Positions 16,969 to 25,957 of a stretch of 64,000 nucleotides of DNA are shown here, in pieces. The notes beneath the pieces are model-generated. The model was not told the DNA's origin, ran no database searches, and saw only the letters and a list, made by a program, of their open reading frames with translations. How positions within the stretch are numbered: position 1 is the stretch's first letter; each line of letters opens with the position of its first letter. A program made the position numbers and the translations under genes. Where the stretch lies: the NCBI RefSeq assembly GCF_002091475.1, contig NZ_BCTR01000001.1:1-64000 (forward strand). Reading direction: 5' to 3'. This DNA is from Sphingomonas azotifigens NBRC 15497 (lineage in GTDB: Bacteria > Pseudomonadota > Alphaproteobacteria > Sphingomonadales > Sphingomonadaceae).

Positions 16969-17053
16969 GTCTGCGACGCCGGGCAGGTCTAGCGTCGCGC
17001 CATCATCACCACGGGTCGGATAACGCCCGGAAAACATTGGAGGGGTTCGTCGG

Positions 17054-20029
17054 ATGAATGCCATTCTCACCTCGCAGCTGCGCCGCGGTGGCGCGAGCCT
17101 GATCGCGCTCGCGGCCATGGGACTGGCGAGCCCGGCGAATGCCCAGACCAGCCCCGAACCGGCGCCGGCCGCCACCGTGCCGCAGGCCGACACGGCGGCG
17201 CAGACCGAGCAGAATGACCAGATCGTCGTCACCGGCTCGCGCATCGTCGCCAGCGGCTTTACCGCGCCGACGCCGACCACGGTGATCGGCGAGGAGCAGA
17301 TCGCCGCCAATGCGCAGCCGAACCTGTTCAACACCATCGCCCAGCTGCCGTCGCTGCAGGGCTCGACCGGTGCCGCGACCGGCACCTTCAGCACGTCGAG
17401 CGGCCAGCAGGGGCTCAGCTCCTTCTCGCTGCGCGGCCTGGGCACCATCCGCACGCTGACGCTGCTCGACGGCCAGCGCGTCGCCGCCGCCAACGTCACC
17501 GGCGTGCCGGACATCAGCCTGTTCCCGCAGTTGCTGGTCAAGCGCGTCGACGTGGTGAACGGCGGCGCCTCCGCCTCCTACGGCTCGGACGCGGTCGGCG
17601 GCGTGGTGAACTTCATCACCGACACCCGCTTCACCGGCTTCAAGGCCAATCTGCAGGGCGGCATCACCACCTATGGCGACAACAAGCAGATCCTCGCGCA
17701 GGGCGCATGGGGTCGGTCGTTCGCGGGCGACCGGCTGCACCTGATCGTCAGCGGCGAATATGCCCATGACGGCGGCGTCGGGCCGGGCGATTTCGGCACC
17801 GATCTCGCGCGCAGCCGCAACTGGTACAAGGCGACCACGCTGCTGGACACCAATGTGAAGACGGGCGGCGCGCCGCAATATGTCTACAGCGACTATGCGC
17901 AGCCTTACCAATATGCCCGTTATGGCCTGATCAACAACGGCCCGCTGCAGGGCATCGCCTTCGACGCGAACGGCACGCCCTACAATTTCAACTACGGCTC
18001 CGGTGGCCAGCCTCTCGGCAACGGGCGCGTGAGCAACTGCTACCCGGGCAACGGCTTCTGCGTGGGCGGCGACCTTACCGGCGCACCGGGATCGGGCGCG
18101 TCGCTCGTCTCGAAACTGCAGCGTGTCGTCGGCTATACCCGCATCGGCTATGACATCGCGCCGGGCAACGAGATTTACGCCACGCTCAACATCGGCCAGG
18201 TCAAGACCAACAACCAGCCGAGCCCGGGCTACAACCGCCCGAACCTGACCGTACAGTGCGCCAACCCGTTCCTGCCGCAGCTGATCCGCGACCGCTGTGC
18301 GAGCGCCGGCATCACCTCGTTCAACTTCGGCACCAGCAACGGCGCTTTCCCCGATCCGCAGGTCTATACCGATCGCCGCCAGTATCGCGGTGTGCTCGGC
18401 GCCAAGGGCAAGTTCTCGGCGGCCGGCGGCGAGTGGAACTACGACGCCTATTACGAGCACGGCGTCACCATCTCCGACATCAACGTGCACGATATCGTGC
18501 TGCAGCCCCGCTATGTTGCCGCGACCAACGCGATCACCCTCAATGGCGCGATCGTCTGTGCCGACGCGGCCGCGCGTGCAGCCGGGTGTCAGCCGATCAA
18601 CGTGTTCGGTGGCTTCACGCCCTCCGCCGCGGCGCTGGCCTATGTCACGCCGGCCAATGGCCCATTCCAGCACACCAAGCTGACCCAGGACGTGGTGAGC
18701 GCCAACATTTCGGGCAATTTGCTTGATCTCTGGGCCGGGCCGCTCAGCCTCGCGATCGGCGGCGAGTATCGCCGCGAATTCTACCGGGTGAACGCCGACC
18801 CCTATGGCGCGGGTGTGTTGCCTGCCAGCCCGAACAGCACCGCATATCCGGCTGATCCGCTGCTCAATGCGCAGACGGGCAGCAACTGGGCGGCCGGCAA
18901 TTACAAGAATGGCGGCGGCAAGTACAACGTCTACGAAGCTTCGGCCGAGGCCAATCTTCCGCTTCTCGACAGCGAGAGCCTGGGCCGCGCCAACCTCAAC
19001 GCCGCCGCCCGCTACACCCATTACAGCACCTCGGGCACGGTATGGGCCTGGAAGGTCGGCGGCACCTGGTCGACGCCCATCGACGGCATCCGCCTGCGCG
19101 CCGTCACGTCGCGTGACGTGCGTGCGCCGAACCTGTCCGAACTGTTCGCCGCACCGACGGTGACGACGCTGCCAAACTTCGCCAACCCGTTCCCGCCGGC
19201 CGGCGCGGTTCAGGCATTTCAGAACACCGTCGGCAATCCGAATCTGAAGCCGGAAATCGCCCGCAACACGGAAGTCGGCATCACGCTGGCGAACCCGCGC
19301 TGGCTGCCGGGCCTCAGCCTGTCGGTCGACTATTACACGATCAAGCTGAGTGGCGTGGTGTCGACGCTCTCGGCAGATCAGATCGTCCGCTTCTGTTTCG
19401 AGGGCAACCAGGCGTTCTGCGGCGGTTTCGTGCTCAACAGCCCGGTGCAGGGCGGGAATTACATCAACGTCCAGCCGTTCAACCTCGCGAGCTGGAAGAC
19501 GAGCGGCGTCGACATCGAGGCGAGCTATCGCTGGGCGCGGCCACTGGGCCTGCCGGGTAATTTCACCGTCCGCGCACTTGGCACGCATGTCAGCGAGTTC
19601 CTGGTCCGCGCCGGCATCGCCGGGGTCGCGACGCAGAACAATGCCGGCGCCAACACAGGTGCGACCCCGAAGTGGAAGTGGCTGGCGATCCAGAGCTACG
19701 ACACCGACCAGTTCAGCCTGATGGTGCAGGAGCGCTGGTTCTCGGACGGCGTGTTCAGCAACCAGTATGTCGTCTGCCAGACCAATTGCCCGGTTTCGAC
19801 CGGGAACTACGCCACGGTCAGCCGCAACTTCATGCCCGGCGCCTTCTATGTGGACGTCGGCGGATCCTACAAGGTAACCAGCGGCGTGCAGGGCTATTTC
19901 AAGGTCGACAACCTGTTCAATGTCGATCCTGTGCCCTCGCCGCAGACCAATACCGGCCTCGACGTGAACCCGGCGCTCTATGACACGATCGGCCGCACCT
20001 ATCGCATCGGCGTCCGCGTCAACTTCTGA
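17054..20029 (+). CDS. TonB-dependent receptor
   Basis: This 991-residue outer-membrane receptor has a signal peptide (GLASPANAQ), a TonB-box-like stretch (QNDQIVVTGSRI) and a plug domain with FSLRGLGTIRTLTLLDGQRV and GGASASYGSDAVGGVVNFIT. A long 22-stranded barrel ends in YRIGVRVNF with the terminal Phe expected for BAM recognition. The GSRI... plug type is common in sphingomonad receptors for oligosaccharides. Downstream of the pectate-lyase-like gene and a shared operator, it probably imports oligosaccharides released by that enzyme. The ribosome site GGAGGGG precedes ATG 17054. Confidence 0.93.
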   Translation: MNAILTSQLRRGGASLIALAAMGLASPANAQTSPEPAPAATVPQADTAAQTEQNDQIVVTGSRIVASGFTAPTPTTVIGEEQIAANAQPNLFNTIAQLPSLQGSTGAATGTFSTSSGQQGLSSFSLRGLGTIRTLTLLDGQRVAAANVTGVPDISLFPQLLVKRVDVVNGGASASYGSDAVGGVVNFITDTRFTGFKANLQGGITTYGDNKQILAQGAWGRSFAGDRLHLIVSGEYAHDGGVGPGDFGTDLARSRNWYKATTLLDTNVKTGGAPQYVYSDYAQPYQYARYGLINNGPLQGIAFDANGTPYNFNYGSGGQPLGNGRVSNCYPGNGFCVGGDLTGAPGSGASLVSKLQRVVGYTRIGYDIAPGNEIYATLNIGQVKTNNQPSPGYNRPNLTVQCANPFLPQLIRDRCASAGITSFNFGTSNGAFPDPQVYTDRRQYRGVLGAKGKFSAAGGEWNYDAYYEHGVTISDINVHDIVLQPRYVAATNAITLNGAIVCADAAARAAGCQPINVFGGFTPSAAALAYVTPANGPFQHTKLTQDVVSANISGNLLDLWAGPLSLAIGGEYRREFYRVNADPYGAGVLPASPNSTAYPADPLLNAQTGSNWAAGNYKNGGGKYNVYEASAEANLPLLDSESLGRANLNAAARYTHYSTSGTVWAWKVGGTWSTPIDGIRLRAVTSRDVRAPNLSELFAAPTVTTLPNFANPFPPAGAVQAFQNTVGNPNLKPEIARNTEVGITLANPRWLPGLSLSVDYYTIKLSGVVSTLSADQIVRFCFEGNQAFCGGFVLNSPVQGGNYINVQPFNLASWKTSGVDIEASYRWARPLGLPGNFTVRALGTHVSEFLVRAGIAGVATQNNAGANTGATPKWKWLAIQSYDTDQFSLMVQERWFSDGVFSNQYVVCQTNCPVSTGNYATVSRNFMPGAFYVDVGGSYKVTSGVQGYFKVDNLFNVDPVPSPQTNTGLDVNPALYDTIGRTYRIGVRVNF

Positions 20030-20055
20030 TCGCTTCGTCCCCCGACGATCCTCCT

Positions 20056-20087
20056 GGTCCCGGCGGCAACGCCGGGACCTTTGTTTT
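20056..20087 (+). terminator. Rho-independent terminator after the TonB receptor
   Basis: A perfect 9-bp stem, GGTCCCGGC / GCCGGGACC (20056-20064 and 20071-20079), with a six-base loop is followed by TTTGTTTT. It lies 27 bases after the receptor stop codon. Confidence 0.85.
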
Positions 20088-20161
20088 GGCGTGGAAACCG
20101 GCGGCACCACGGGCGTTGAGAGCGCGTGCGCACTGCTGCGCCCCGAGCAACGGAGACGAGC

Positions 20162-20368
20162 ATGACCGAAGCGACCCAGGACGCCGCCAAGACCGTGTCC
20201 AACGGCAAGACTGCCCTCACCGACGATATCCGCGCCCATTTCTCCGGCGACGCGCCGCTGACCGAAAAGGCCAAGAGCTTCGCCAAGGCACGGCCGTGGA
20301 CGAGCGCGGCGTTCCTCGGCATCGCTGCGCTGGCGGTGCTGAACGGGGTGCGCGGCGTCCGCCCCTGA
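20162..20368 (+). CDS. Small ElaB/YqjD/DUF883-like membrane protein
   Basis: This 68-residue protein has a charged, helix-forming N-terminal part (MTEATQDAAKTVSNGKTALTDDIRAHFSGDAPLTEKAKSFAKARPW) and one C-terminal hydrophobic segment (TSAAFLGIAALAVLNGV) ending in Arg/Pro. This is the layout of the YqjD/ElaB (DUF883) inner-membrane proteins, some of which tether ribosomes in stationary phase. The assignment rests on architecture only. ATG 20162 follows GGAGACGAGC. Confidence 0.6.
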   Translation: MTEATQDAAKTVSNGKTALTDDIRAHFSGDAPLTEKAKSFAKARPWTSAAFLGIAALAVLNGVRGVRP

Positions 20369-20380
20369 GCGGTGGACCGG

Positions 20381-20412
20381 GGGGGACGCGTGCGCTTCGC
20401 GCCGCGTCCCCC
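20381..20412. terminator. GC-rich hairpin after the small membrane protein gene
   Basis: GGGGGACGCG (20381-20390) pairs perfectly with CGCGTCCCCC (20403-20412) around a 12-base loop. No T tract follows, so it may be a transcript-end stabiliser or a Rho-assisted terminator rather than a classical intrinsic one. Confidence 0.45.
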
Positions 20413-20521
20413 GATCGCCCCACCGCGACCTTCGCCGTAGACCCGTTCGGCGGAAGGGGCTTCGTGGGGAGAAATATTAAGTGTACGGACGTATCTCGCT
20501 TGCTCCGCTAGGAGTCGCGAG

Positions 20522-22726
20522 GTGCCAACGCTGTTTCCTTTCCGCCGTGCGACGCCCGGATCGGCATCCTCGCCGCGGCCGAACCTGCGCCTCGAAGCGG
20601 CGATGTTCTTTCTGCTGGTCGTCACGTTCGTGTTGGTTCTCGGGCGCGAGAGTCTGACGACGACGCGCTGGTCGATCCAGGACGCCGGGGCGGCGTTCCT
20701 GCCCTATGGCTATAGCGACGCGGCGACGGGCGGCCATTCGGTCAGCCGGTTCGACCCAAAAGCGCCGTTGACCTGGGAATGCACGCTGCGGCCTGGCGCG
20801 ACCGATCCGTTTTGCGGGCACGGCCTGCGCTATGCGGCTGCGCCGGTCGACCTGTCCGGCTTCGACAAGGTCATCGTGCGGCTGGCGTATCGCGGCACGC
20901 CGGGCCGCCTGAAGCTGACGCTCAAGAATTTCGATCCCGCCTATAGTCGGCCCGACCAATCCGACTCGTCGATGCCGGTCAGTGTCGAGTTCGACGTGCA
21001 TCCGGGGGAAAACCTGCTGACCCTGCCGCTGTCGCGCTTCACGGTCGATTCCTGGTGGCTCGCACGCCACCCCCTGCCGCCGGGCACGCGCATGCCGGAC
21101 CTGCGGCATATCGTGGCGATCGATTTCGTGACGGCCGGGCCGGCAGCCGCGACGCGTTTCCGCGCCGCGATCGAGGCGCTCCAGTTCGAAGGCATCTTCG
21201 TCACCCCGGCGGAATGGTATCTGCTGCTGATCGCCCTCTGGACCGCCGTCGCCGCCGGCATGCTGGTGCACCGCTTCCTCGCCGTCCGCCGCATCTATGA
21301 GGCCGAGCAGCAGGCGCAGGCGCGCGCCGCCCGCGCGCTCGCCGAGGCGCATGTCGCGGCCGAGGCGGCCAGCGCCGCGAAATCGGAATTCCTGGCCAAT
21401 ATGAGCCATGAGCTGCGGACGCCGCTGAACGCGATTCTCGGCTATGCCCAGCTGCTCGAACGCGAGGAACTTGCGCCCCGGCACCGTCAGGCCGCGCGCA
21501 CCATTCATCAGAGCGGCACTCATTTGCTGACGTTGATCACCGACATCCTCGATCTGTCGAAGATCGAGGCCGGCAAGCTGGAGATCCTCACCGCGCCGAT
21601 CGACCTTGCCGGCTGCATCGACCAGGTGGCGGCGATGATCCGGCTGCGGGCGGAGGAAAAGGGGCTGGCCTTCACCGCCACCGTGGCGGCCGATGTGCCT
21701 ACGCACGTGATCGGCGACGAGAAGCGCATCCGCCAGGTGCTGCTCAACCTGCTCGGCAACGCCGTCAAGTTCACCGCGTCGGGCGAAGTGCGGCTCGAGG
21801 TCTCGGTCGCCGGCTGGGGCGAAGGGCAAGTCCGGCTGCGGCTCGACGTGATCGATAGCGGGAGCGGTATCCCCGCCGACCAGATCGATCGCATCTTCCT
21901 GCCGTTCGAGCAGGCCGGCGGCGCAAGGCAGCGGGGCGGCGGCACGGGATTGGGGCTGGGCATCGCGCGCCAGCTCGTCTCGGCCATGGGCGGCGCCTTG
22001 ACGGTCGAGAGCGTGGAAGGGGAGGGCAGCCGCTTCCGCGCCGAGATTCAGTGTGGGCTTGGCGTGCGCCAGCAGCTCGAGGGACCGTTGCCGGCTGCAC
22101 CGCGCTTGCCGGGCGTGCACGCGCTGGTGGTGGAGGACGATCCGGCCAGCGCCGCCATGCTCCAGACCTATCTGGAAGGCCGCGGCCTGGTGGTGACCCG
22201 GGTGGGGGACGGGCTGGCTGCGGTGAACGCCGCCCGGCTCGCCTGGCCGCGGCTGATCCTGATGGACCTGAAGTTGCCGGTGATGGGCGGCGCCGATGCG
22301 ATCCGGCGGCTCAAGGCCGATCCGGTGCTGCGCGACGTGCCCGTGGTGGCGACGTCCGGCATGACCGGCCCCGCAGCCGAGGCGGAGGTGCTGGCGGCGG
22401 GAGCGGTGCAGCTGCTCGCGAAGCCGATCGATCTCGATGCGCTGGGTGCGTGCCTCGCCCAGCTGTTTGCGGTGCCCGCCACGACGCCACCGCCGCTCAA
22501 GGACGATGCCCTGGTGGCGCCGCCTGCGGAAGCCTTGGAAACGCTGCTTGCGCTGGCGCGGGCTGGCAACATGCGCGCGATCCGCCGCGAGGCGGCGGCG
22601 ATCGCCGAGCGCGATCCGGCGCACACCGCCTTTGCGGAGCATCTTGCGGCGCTGGCCGCGGCGTACCAGTCTCCGAAGGTGCTGCGACTGATCGAATCGA
22701 AACGCATCCGGATCGATGCGACATGA
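20522..22726 (+). CDS. Hybrid sensor histidine kinase
   Basis: This 734-residue membrane kinase starts at GTG 20522 behind AGGAG. It has TM1 near residues 25-40, a periplasmic domain of about 190 residues, TM2 (WYLLLIALWTAVAAGMLVHRF) near 230-250, a coiled linker, HisKA with phospho-acceptor His about 296 (NMSHELRTPLN), a HATPase domain (GNAVKFT, DSGSGIP, GGGTGLGLGIARQL) and a C-terminal receiver with acidic pair 539/540 and phospho-acceptor Asp about 582 (LILMDLKLPVMGG). The periplasmic part contains beta-rich sequence (FDKVIVRLAYRGTPGRLKLTLKNF) resembling carbohydrate-binding sandwiches, but this is weak. It overlaps the next gene by ATGA. Confidence 0.9.
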   Translation: MPTLFPFRRATPGSASSPRPNLRLEAAMFFLLVVTFVLVLGRESLTTTRWSIQDAGAAFLPYGYSDAATGGHSVSRFDPKAPLTWECTLRPGATDPFCGHGLRYAAAPVDLSGFDKVIVRLAYRGTPGRLKLTLKNFDPAYSRPDQSDSSMPVSVEFDVHPGENLLTLPLSRFTVDSWWLARHPLPPGTRMPDLRHIVAIDFVTAGPAAATRFRAAIEALQFEGIFVTPAEWYLLLIALWTAVAAGMLVHRFLAVRRIYEAEQQAQARAARALAEAHVAAEAASAAKSEFLANMSHELRTPLNAILGYAQLLEREELAPRHRQAARTIHQSGTHLLTLITDILDLSKIEAGKLEILTAPIDLAGCIDQVAAMIRLRAEEKGLAFTATVAADVPTHVIGDEKRIRQVLLNLLGNAVKFTASGEVRLEVSVAGWGEGQVRLRLDVIDSGSGIPADQIDRIFLPFEQAGGARQRGGGTGLGLGIARQLVSAMGGALTVESVEGEGSRFRAEIQCGLGVRQQLEGPLPAAPRLPGVHALVVEDDPASAAMLQTYLEGRGLVVTRVGDGLAAVNAARLAWPRLILMDLKLPVMGGADAIRRLKADPVLRDVPVVATSGMTGPAAEAEVLAAGAVQLLAKPIDLDALGACLAQLFAVPATTPPPLKDDALVAPPAEALETLLALARAGNMRAIRREAAAIAERDPAHTAFAEHLAALAAAYQSPKVLRLIESKRIRIDAT

Positions 22727-24507
22727 GCGAGGAAGCGCCCGCGCCGGCGACGATCCTGATCGTCGACGACAATCCCGTGAATGTCGGCCTGCTCGTCGAA
22801 CATCTGGAGGCGGAGGGGTACCAGGTCCGCGTGGCGCTGGGTGGCTTCGAGGCGCTCGAGCGGGTCCGCTTCGCCCAGCCCGACCTGATCCTGCTGGATG
22901 TGATGATGCCCGATCTCGACGGGCTAGAGGTCTGCAGGCGCCTGCGCGCGGACAGCGCGACGCGGGATATTCCGGTGGTGTTCATGACTGCGCTGGCCGA
23001 TGTCCGCGACAAGGTCGCCGCGTTCGAGGCGGGCGGCGTCGACTATATCAGCAAGCCCTTCCAGGTCGAGGAACTGCTGGCGCGGGTGCGGACGCACCTG
23101 GCGCTGCGGTCGGCGCAGCAGCGGCTGCGCGAACATGCGGCGGCGCTCGAGGCCGAGGTCGATGCGCGCCGCGCCGCCGAGCAGGCGCTGCGCTATATGG
23201 CGCTGCACGACGCGCTAACCGGGCTGCCCAACCGCACCATGCTGATGGATCGGCTGCAACAGGCAATCGCGCAGGCGCGCCGCGACCAGCGGCTGGTGGG
23301 CGTGCTGCTGCTCGACCTCGACCGTTTCAAGCAGGTCAACGACAGCCTTGGCCATTTCGCCGGCGACGAGCTGCTGGAGCAGGTCGCGCGGCGGCTGCGC
23401 TCGGTGCTGCGCGAGTCCGATACCGCGGCGCGGCTGGGCGGCGACGAGTTCGTCATCGCTGCGGGCACGCTGCACGGTCCGACCGATGCCGAGCAACTGG
23501 CTGCGCGCGTGCTGAAGGTGCTCGAGGCGCCGTTTCTCGTCCAGGGCCGCGCGCTGCATGTCGGCGCGACCATCGGCATCAGCCTTTATCCCGGGGACGG
23601 CGACAATCCCGCGGCGCTGCTGCAGGCTGCGGACACGGCGATGTATCAGGCGAAGCGGCGCGGGCGGGGCAGCCACCGGCTGTTCAGCCGCGATCTCAGC
23701 GTCGCTGCCGAGCGGTGGCACAGCCTGTCGCACGATCTCCACGGCGCCTGCGAACGCGGCGAGTTCGTGCTGCACTATCAGCCGCAGGTGCTGCTCGCCA
23801 GCGGCGTGGTGACCGGCCTTGAGGCGCTGCTCCGCTGGGAGCATCCGAGCCAGGGACTGATCGCGCCTGCGCTGTTCATCCCGCTGCTCGAGGAGCATGG
23901 GCTGATGGTGGAGGTGGGGCGCTGGGCGTTGCGCAGCGCCTGCGCCCAGGCGGCCGCCTGGCAGGCGCAGGGGCTGCCGCCGGTGCGGGTGGCAGTGAAC
24001 CTGTCCGCGCAGCAATTCTATCGCGGCGACGTGGTCGGCGCGGTACGCGAGGCGCTGGAGACGGCGGGCCTGGCGCCCGAATGGCTGGAACTGGAGCTTA
24101 CCGAAAGCCTGACGCTCGACGACGGCGATTCGACGCTGCGGATCATGAACGAGCTGAAGGCGCTGGGCGTGGCATTGTCGCTCGACGATTTCGGCACCGG
24201 CTGGTCGTCGCTCGGCTATCTGCGGCGGTTCCCGCTCGACCGGATCAAGATCGACCGCGCCTTTGTCCGCGATCTCCTCAGCGACTCGGATACCGCCGCG
24301 ATCGTGCACAGCATCCTCGATCTCGCGCGCCGGCTCGGGCTGGACTGCGTTGCGGAGGGCGTCGAAACGCCCGAGCAGCTTGACCATCTCCGGCGCGAGC
24401 GCTGCCCGTCGGTGCAGGGATTTCTGTACAGCCAGGGCTTGCCGGCGGCTGATGTTGCCATGCTGCTCCGCGCCGGGCGGGCCGAGCCGCGGCACGCCCA
24501 TGGCTAA
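22723..24507 (+). CDS. Response regulator with GGDEF and EAL domains
   Basis: This 594-residue cytoplasmic protein has an N-terminal receiver (ILIVDDNPVN; phospho-acceptor Asp about 59 in LILLDVMMPDLDG), a coiled linker, a GGDEF domain with intact GGDEF at about 239-243, and an EAL domain with EALLRWEHP from 367 and the later ELTES, DDFGTGWSSLGYL and VAEGVETPEQ motifs. Active-site residues for both synthesis and breakdown of cyclic di-GMP are present, so the receiver may choose between them. The ATG overlaps the hybrid kinase stop (22723-22726), so the kinase is its probable partner. A longer upstream frame exists but lies inside the kinase gene. Confidence 0.92.
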   Translation: MSEEAPAPATILIVDDNPVNVGLLVEHLEAEGYQVRVALGGFEALERVRFAQPDLILLDVMMPDLDGLEVCRRLRADSATRDIPVVFMTALADVRDKVAAFEAGGVDYISKPFQVEELLARVRTHLALRSAQQRLREHAAALEAEVDARRAAEQALRYMALHDALTGLPNRTMLMDRLQQAIAQARRDQRLVGVLLLDLDRFKQVNDSLGHFAGDELLEQVARRLRSVLRESDTAARLGGDEFVIAAGTLHGPTDAEQLAARVLKVLEAPFLVQGRALHVGATIGISLYPGDGDNPAALLQAADTAMYQAKRRGRGSHRLFSRDLSVAAERWHSLSHDLHGACERGEFVLHYQPQVLLASGVVTGLEALLRWEHPSQGLIAPALFIPLLEEHGLMVEVGRWALRSACAQAAAWQAQGLPPVRVAVNLSAQQFYRGDVVGAVREALETAGLAPEWLELELTESLTLDDGDSTLRIMNELKALGVALSLDDFGTGWSSLGYLRRFPLDRIKIDRAFVRDLLSDSDTAAIVHSILDLARRLGLDCVAEGVETPEQLDHLRRERCPSVQGFLYSQGLPAADVAMLLRAGRAEPRHAHG

Positions 24508-24545
24508 GGGATCGCCGCACTGGCAATTGCCGGGCAAGCGGCTTA

Positions 24546-24561
24546 TATACCGCTCGTTATG
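24546..24561. promoter_or_regulatory. TetR operator O1 and probable leaderless start
   Basis: TATACCGCTCGTTATG matches the operator pattern TATACCGNNYGGTATA seen at 25208 and 25255, imperfectly in the right arm. It overlaps the TetR ATG. The same TATATA serves as a likely -10 about ten bases before the ATG, and no ribosome site is visible, so the message is probably leaderless and blocked directly by its own product. Confidence 0.55.
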
Positions 24562-25170
24562 AAAACCGCTGCCTGTACCGTAGCCAAGGGTCGTCCCCGT
24601 GAGTTCGATGTCGACGAGGCATTGACGGCGGCGCTCCGCATCTTCTGGACCAAGGGATATGAAGGCGCCTCGCTGACCGATCTCACCGAGGCGATGGGCA
24701 TTACCCGGCCGAGCCTCTATGCCGCGTTCGGCAACAAGGAATCCTTGTTCTGCAAGGCGCTGGAGCTCTACGAGCGCGAGAAACTGTGCTATATCGGCCG
24801 CGCGCTCGAAGCGCCGACGGCGCGGGGCGTGGCCGAGGCGCTGCTGCGTGGCGCGCTGGAGCGGCAGCGCGATACCAGCGATCCGCGCGGCTGCATGGGC
24901 GTGATCAATTCCGTCGCCTGCGGCGTCGAAGCCGAGTCGATTCGCGAGGAGGTCCTCAAGCGGGGCGAGTCTGCCAAGCGCGCGATCGTCGCACGCTTCG
25001 AGCGGGCGAAGCAGGAAGGCGATCTTCCCGACCATGCCGATCCCGAGGGACTGACGTCCTACATCATCGCGCTGATCCAGGGTATCGCGCTGCAGGGCGG
25101 GGCAGGGACCAGCTGCGCCGATCTCGAGCGGCTTGTGCAGACCAGCCTGTCGATGTGGCCCGCCAAATAA
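24559..25170 (+). CDS. TetR/AcrR-family repressor
   Basis: This 203-residue regulator has an N-terminal helix-turn-helix (GRPREFDVDEALTAALRIFWTKGYEGASLTDLTEAMGITRPSLYAAFGNKESLFCKALELY) and a C-terminal helical ligand-binding domain containing two Cys (CMGVINSVACGVEAES). The RPREFD opening and that C-terminal pattern resemble repressors of RND efflux operons. Matching palindromes at its own start and twice in the gap ahead of the RND genes support control of both. Confidence 0.92.
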   Translation: MKTAACTVAKGRPREFDVDEALTAALRIFWTKGYEGASLTDLTEAMGITRPSLYAAFGNKESLFCKALELYEREKLCYIGRALEAPTARGVAEALLRGALERQRDTSDPRGCMGVINSVACGVEAESIREEVLKRGESAKRAIVARFERAKQEGDLPDHADPEGLTSYIIALIQGIALQGGAGTSCADLERLVQTSLSMWPAK

Positions 25171-25207
25171 TTCATTTTGCGTTCACAAAATACGCTTGCG
25201 AGGAAAA

Positions 25208-25221
25208 ATACCGGCCGGTAT
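25208..25221. promoter_or_regulatory. TetR operator O2
   Basis: ATACCGGCCGGTAT is a perfect 14-bp palindrome in the gap between the TetR gene and the efflux operon. It is the best match to the site family TATACCGNNYGGTATA. Confidence 0.7.
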
Positions 25222-25231
25222 AAAAAGCCTG

Positions 25232-25270
25232 TTGACGCGCCGCAGCGTGACTTATATACCGACTGGTATA
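25232..25270 (+). promoter_or_regulatory. Efflux operon promoter overlapped by operator O3
   Basis: TTGACG (25232-25237) and TATACC (25255-25260) are 17 bases apart. The -10 lies inside TATACCGACTGGTATA (25255-25270), whose six-base arms are perfectly inverted. Repressor bound here would block RNA polymerase directly. Confidence 0.62.
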
Positions 25271-25543
25271 GAAAGTGATCCGCCGCCCCCCACGGGGTCG
25301 CGGGGCAGACGGAGACGCGGACATGCGCCAGCTTGCACGCAAGAAACGGGGTGAGCCCTAGGCTCTATCCGCTCATACCAACGTAGTAACGGGCGCTGCC
25401 TCACGGCAGATGGACGGGGCGAGCTATCGCTGCGATCCATGGCTCGCAACCAACTGAATTCATCCCGGCACCCGGAACCGCGACAGGCGCTTTTCGGGAG
25501 GGCGGAGCCTTGCTCCCCGCCGGCGCAACCGAGGGAGAATGAC
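25271..25543 (+). other. Long leader of the efflux operon with a 12-codon ORF
   Basis: The proposed transcript has a leader of roughly 270 bases. ATG 25323, preceded by GGAG, opens a 12-codon frame (MRQLARKKRGEP) ending at 25361 and rich in basic residues. Nothing else coding is convincing. It might be a regulatory leader peptide, but there is no direct evidence beyond the ribosome site. Confidence 0.3.
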
Positions 25544-25957
25544 ATGGCATATCTCGATCTCACCGACATGGCCGGCAACGCCGCCGCGCTCCCCGCCTTC
25601 CTCGCCACGCCGCGCGAGGAAACCAAGCTGAGCGCGCTCGAATGGCAGGTCGTCGCGATTGCCCAGCGCGATCGCATGTCCTCGCTGGAGGCGCCGAGCC
25701 GCCTCTCGATCGCCTTCGGCGTGATTTTCGGCGGCGAGCGCGGCAACCCGCGGCTGGCCGATCCCAAGCTCGAGGCGCTGCGCCGCATCGCCGTCCTCTC
25801 GTGGCATCGCGGCTTCCGCGTGCCCCAGTCCGAAATTCAGCGCTTCCACGAGGCCGGCTACACGCCCGGCCAGCTGGAGACGCTGCTCACCAGCATCAGC
25901 CGTGGTCGCGCGGCGATGAATCAGGGGAATCGTCATGAACATGCATACGCCCATTGA
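25544..25957 (+). CDS. Conserved-looking small protein of unknown function, first gene of the efflux operon
   Basis: This 137-residue protein is not one I recognise. It starts at ATG 25544 with GAGGGAGA upstream; the frame open from 25439 has no good site. It contains TKLSALEWQVVAIAQRDRMSSLEAPSRLSIAFGVIFG, then a helical C-terminal half with RIAVLSWHRGFRVPQSEIQRFHEAGYTPGQLETLLTSI. The C-terminal part could be a small DNA-binding or helical module. It overlaps the adaptor gene by 23 bases, so it is part of the same operon and probably relates to efflux or to the same signal. Confidence 0.7.
   Translation: MAYLDLTDMAGNAAALPAFLATPREETKLSALEWQVVAIAQRDRMSSLEAPSRLSIAFGVIFGGERGNPRLADPKLEALRRIAVLSWHRGFRVPQSEIQRFHEAGYTPGQLETLLTSISRGRAAMNQGNRHEHAYAH

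Noticed and set aside
17006..20239. A 1077-codon minus-strand frame over the TonB receptor at 17054
   Set aside because: It is a shadow frame antisense to a clear receptor, with no start signal or domain.
25323..25361. 12-codon frame as a real gene
   Set aside because: It has a ribosome site but no coupling to a downstream start and no conserved-looking features; it is only noted as part of the leader.
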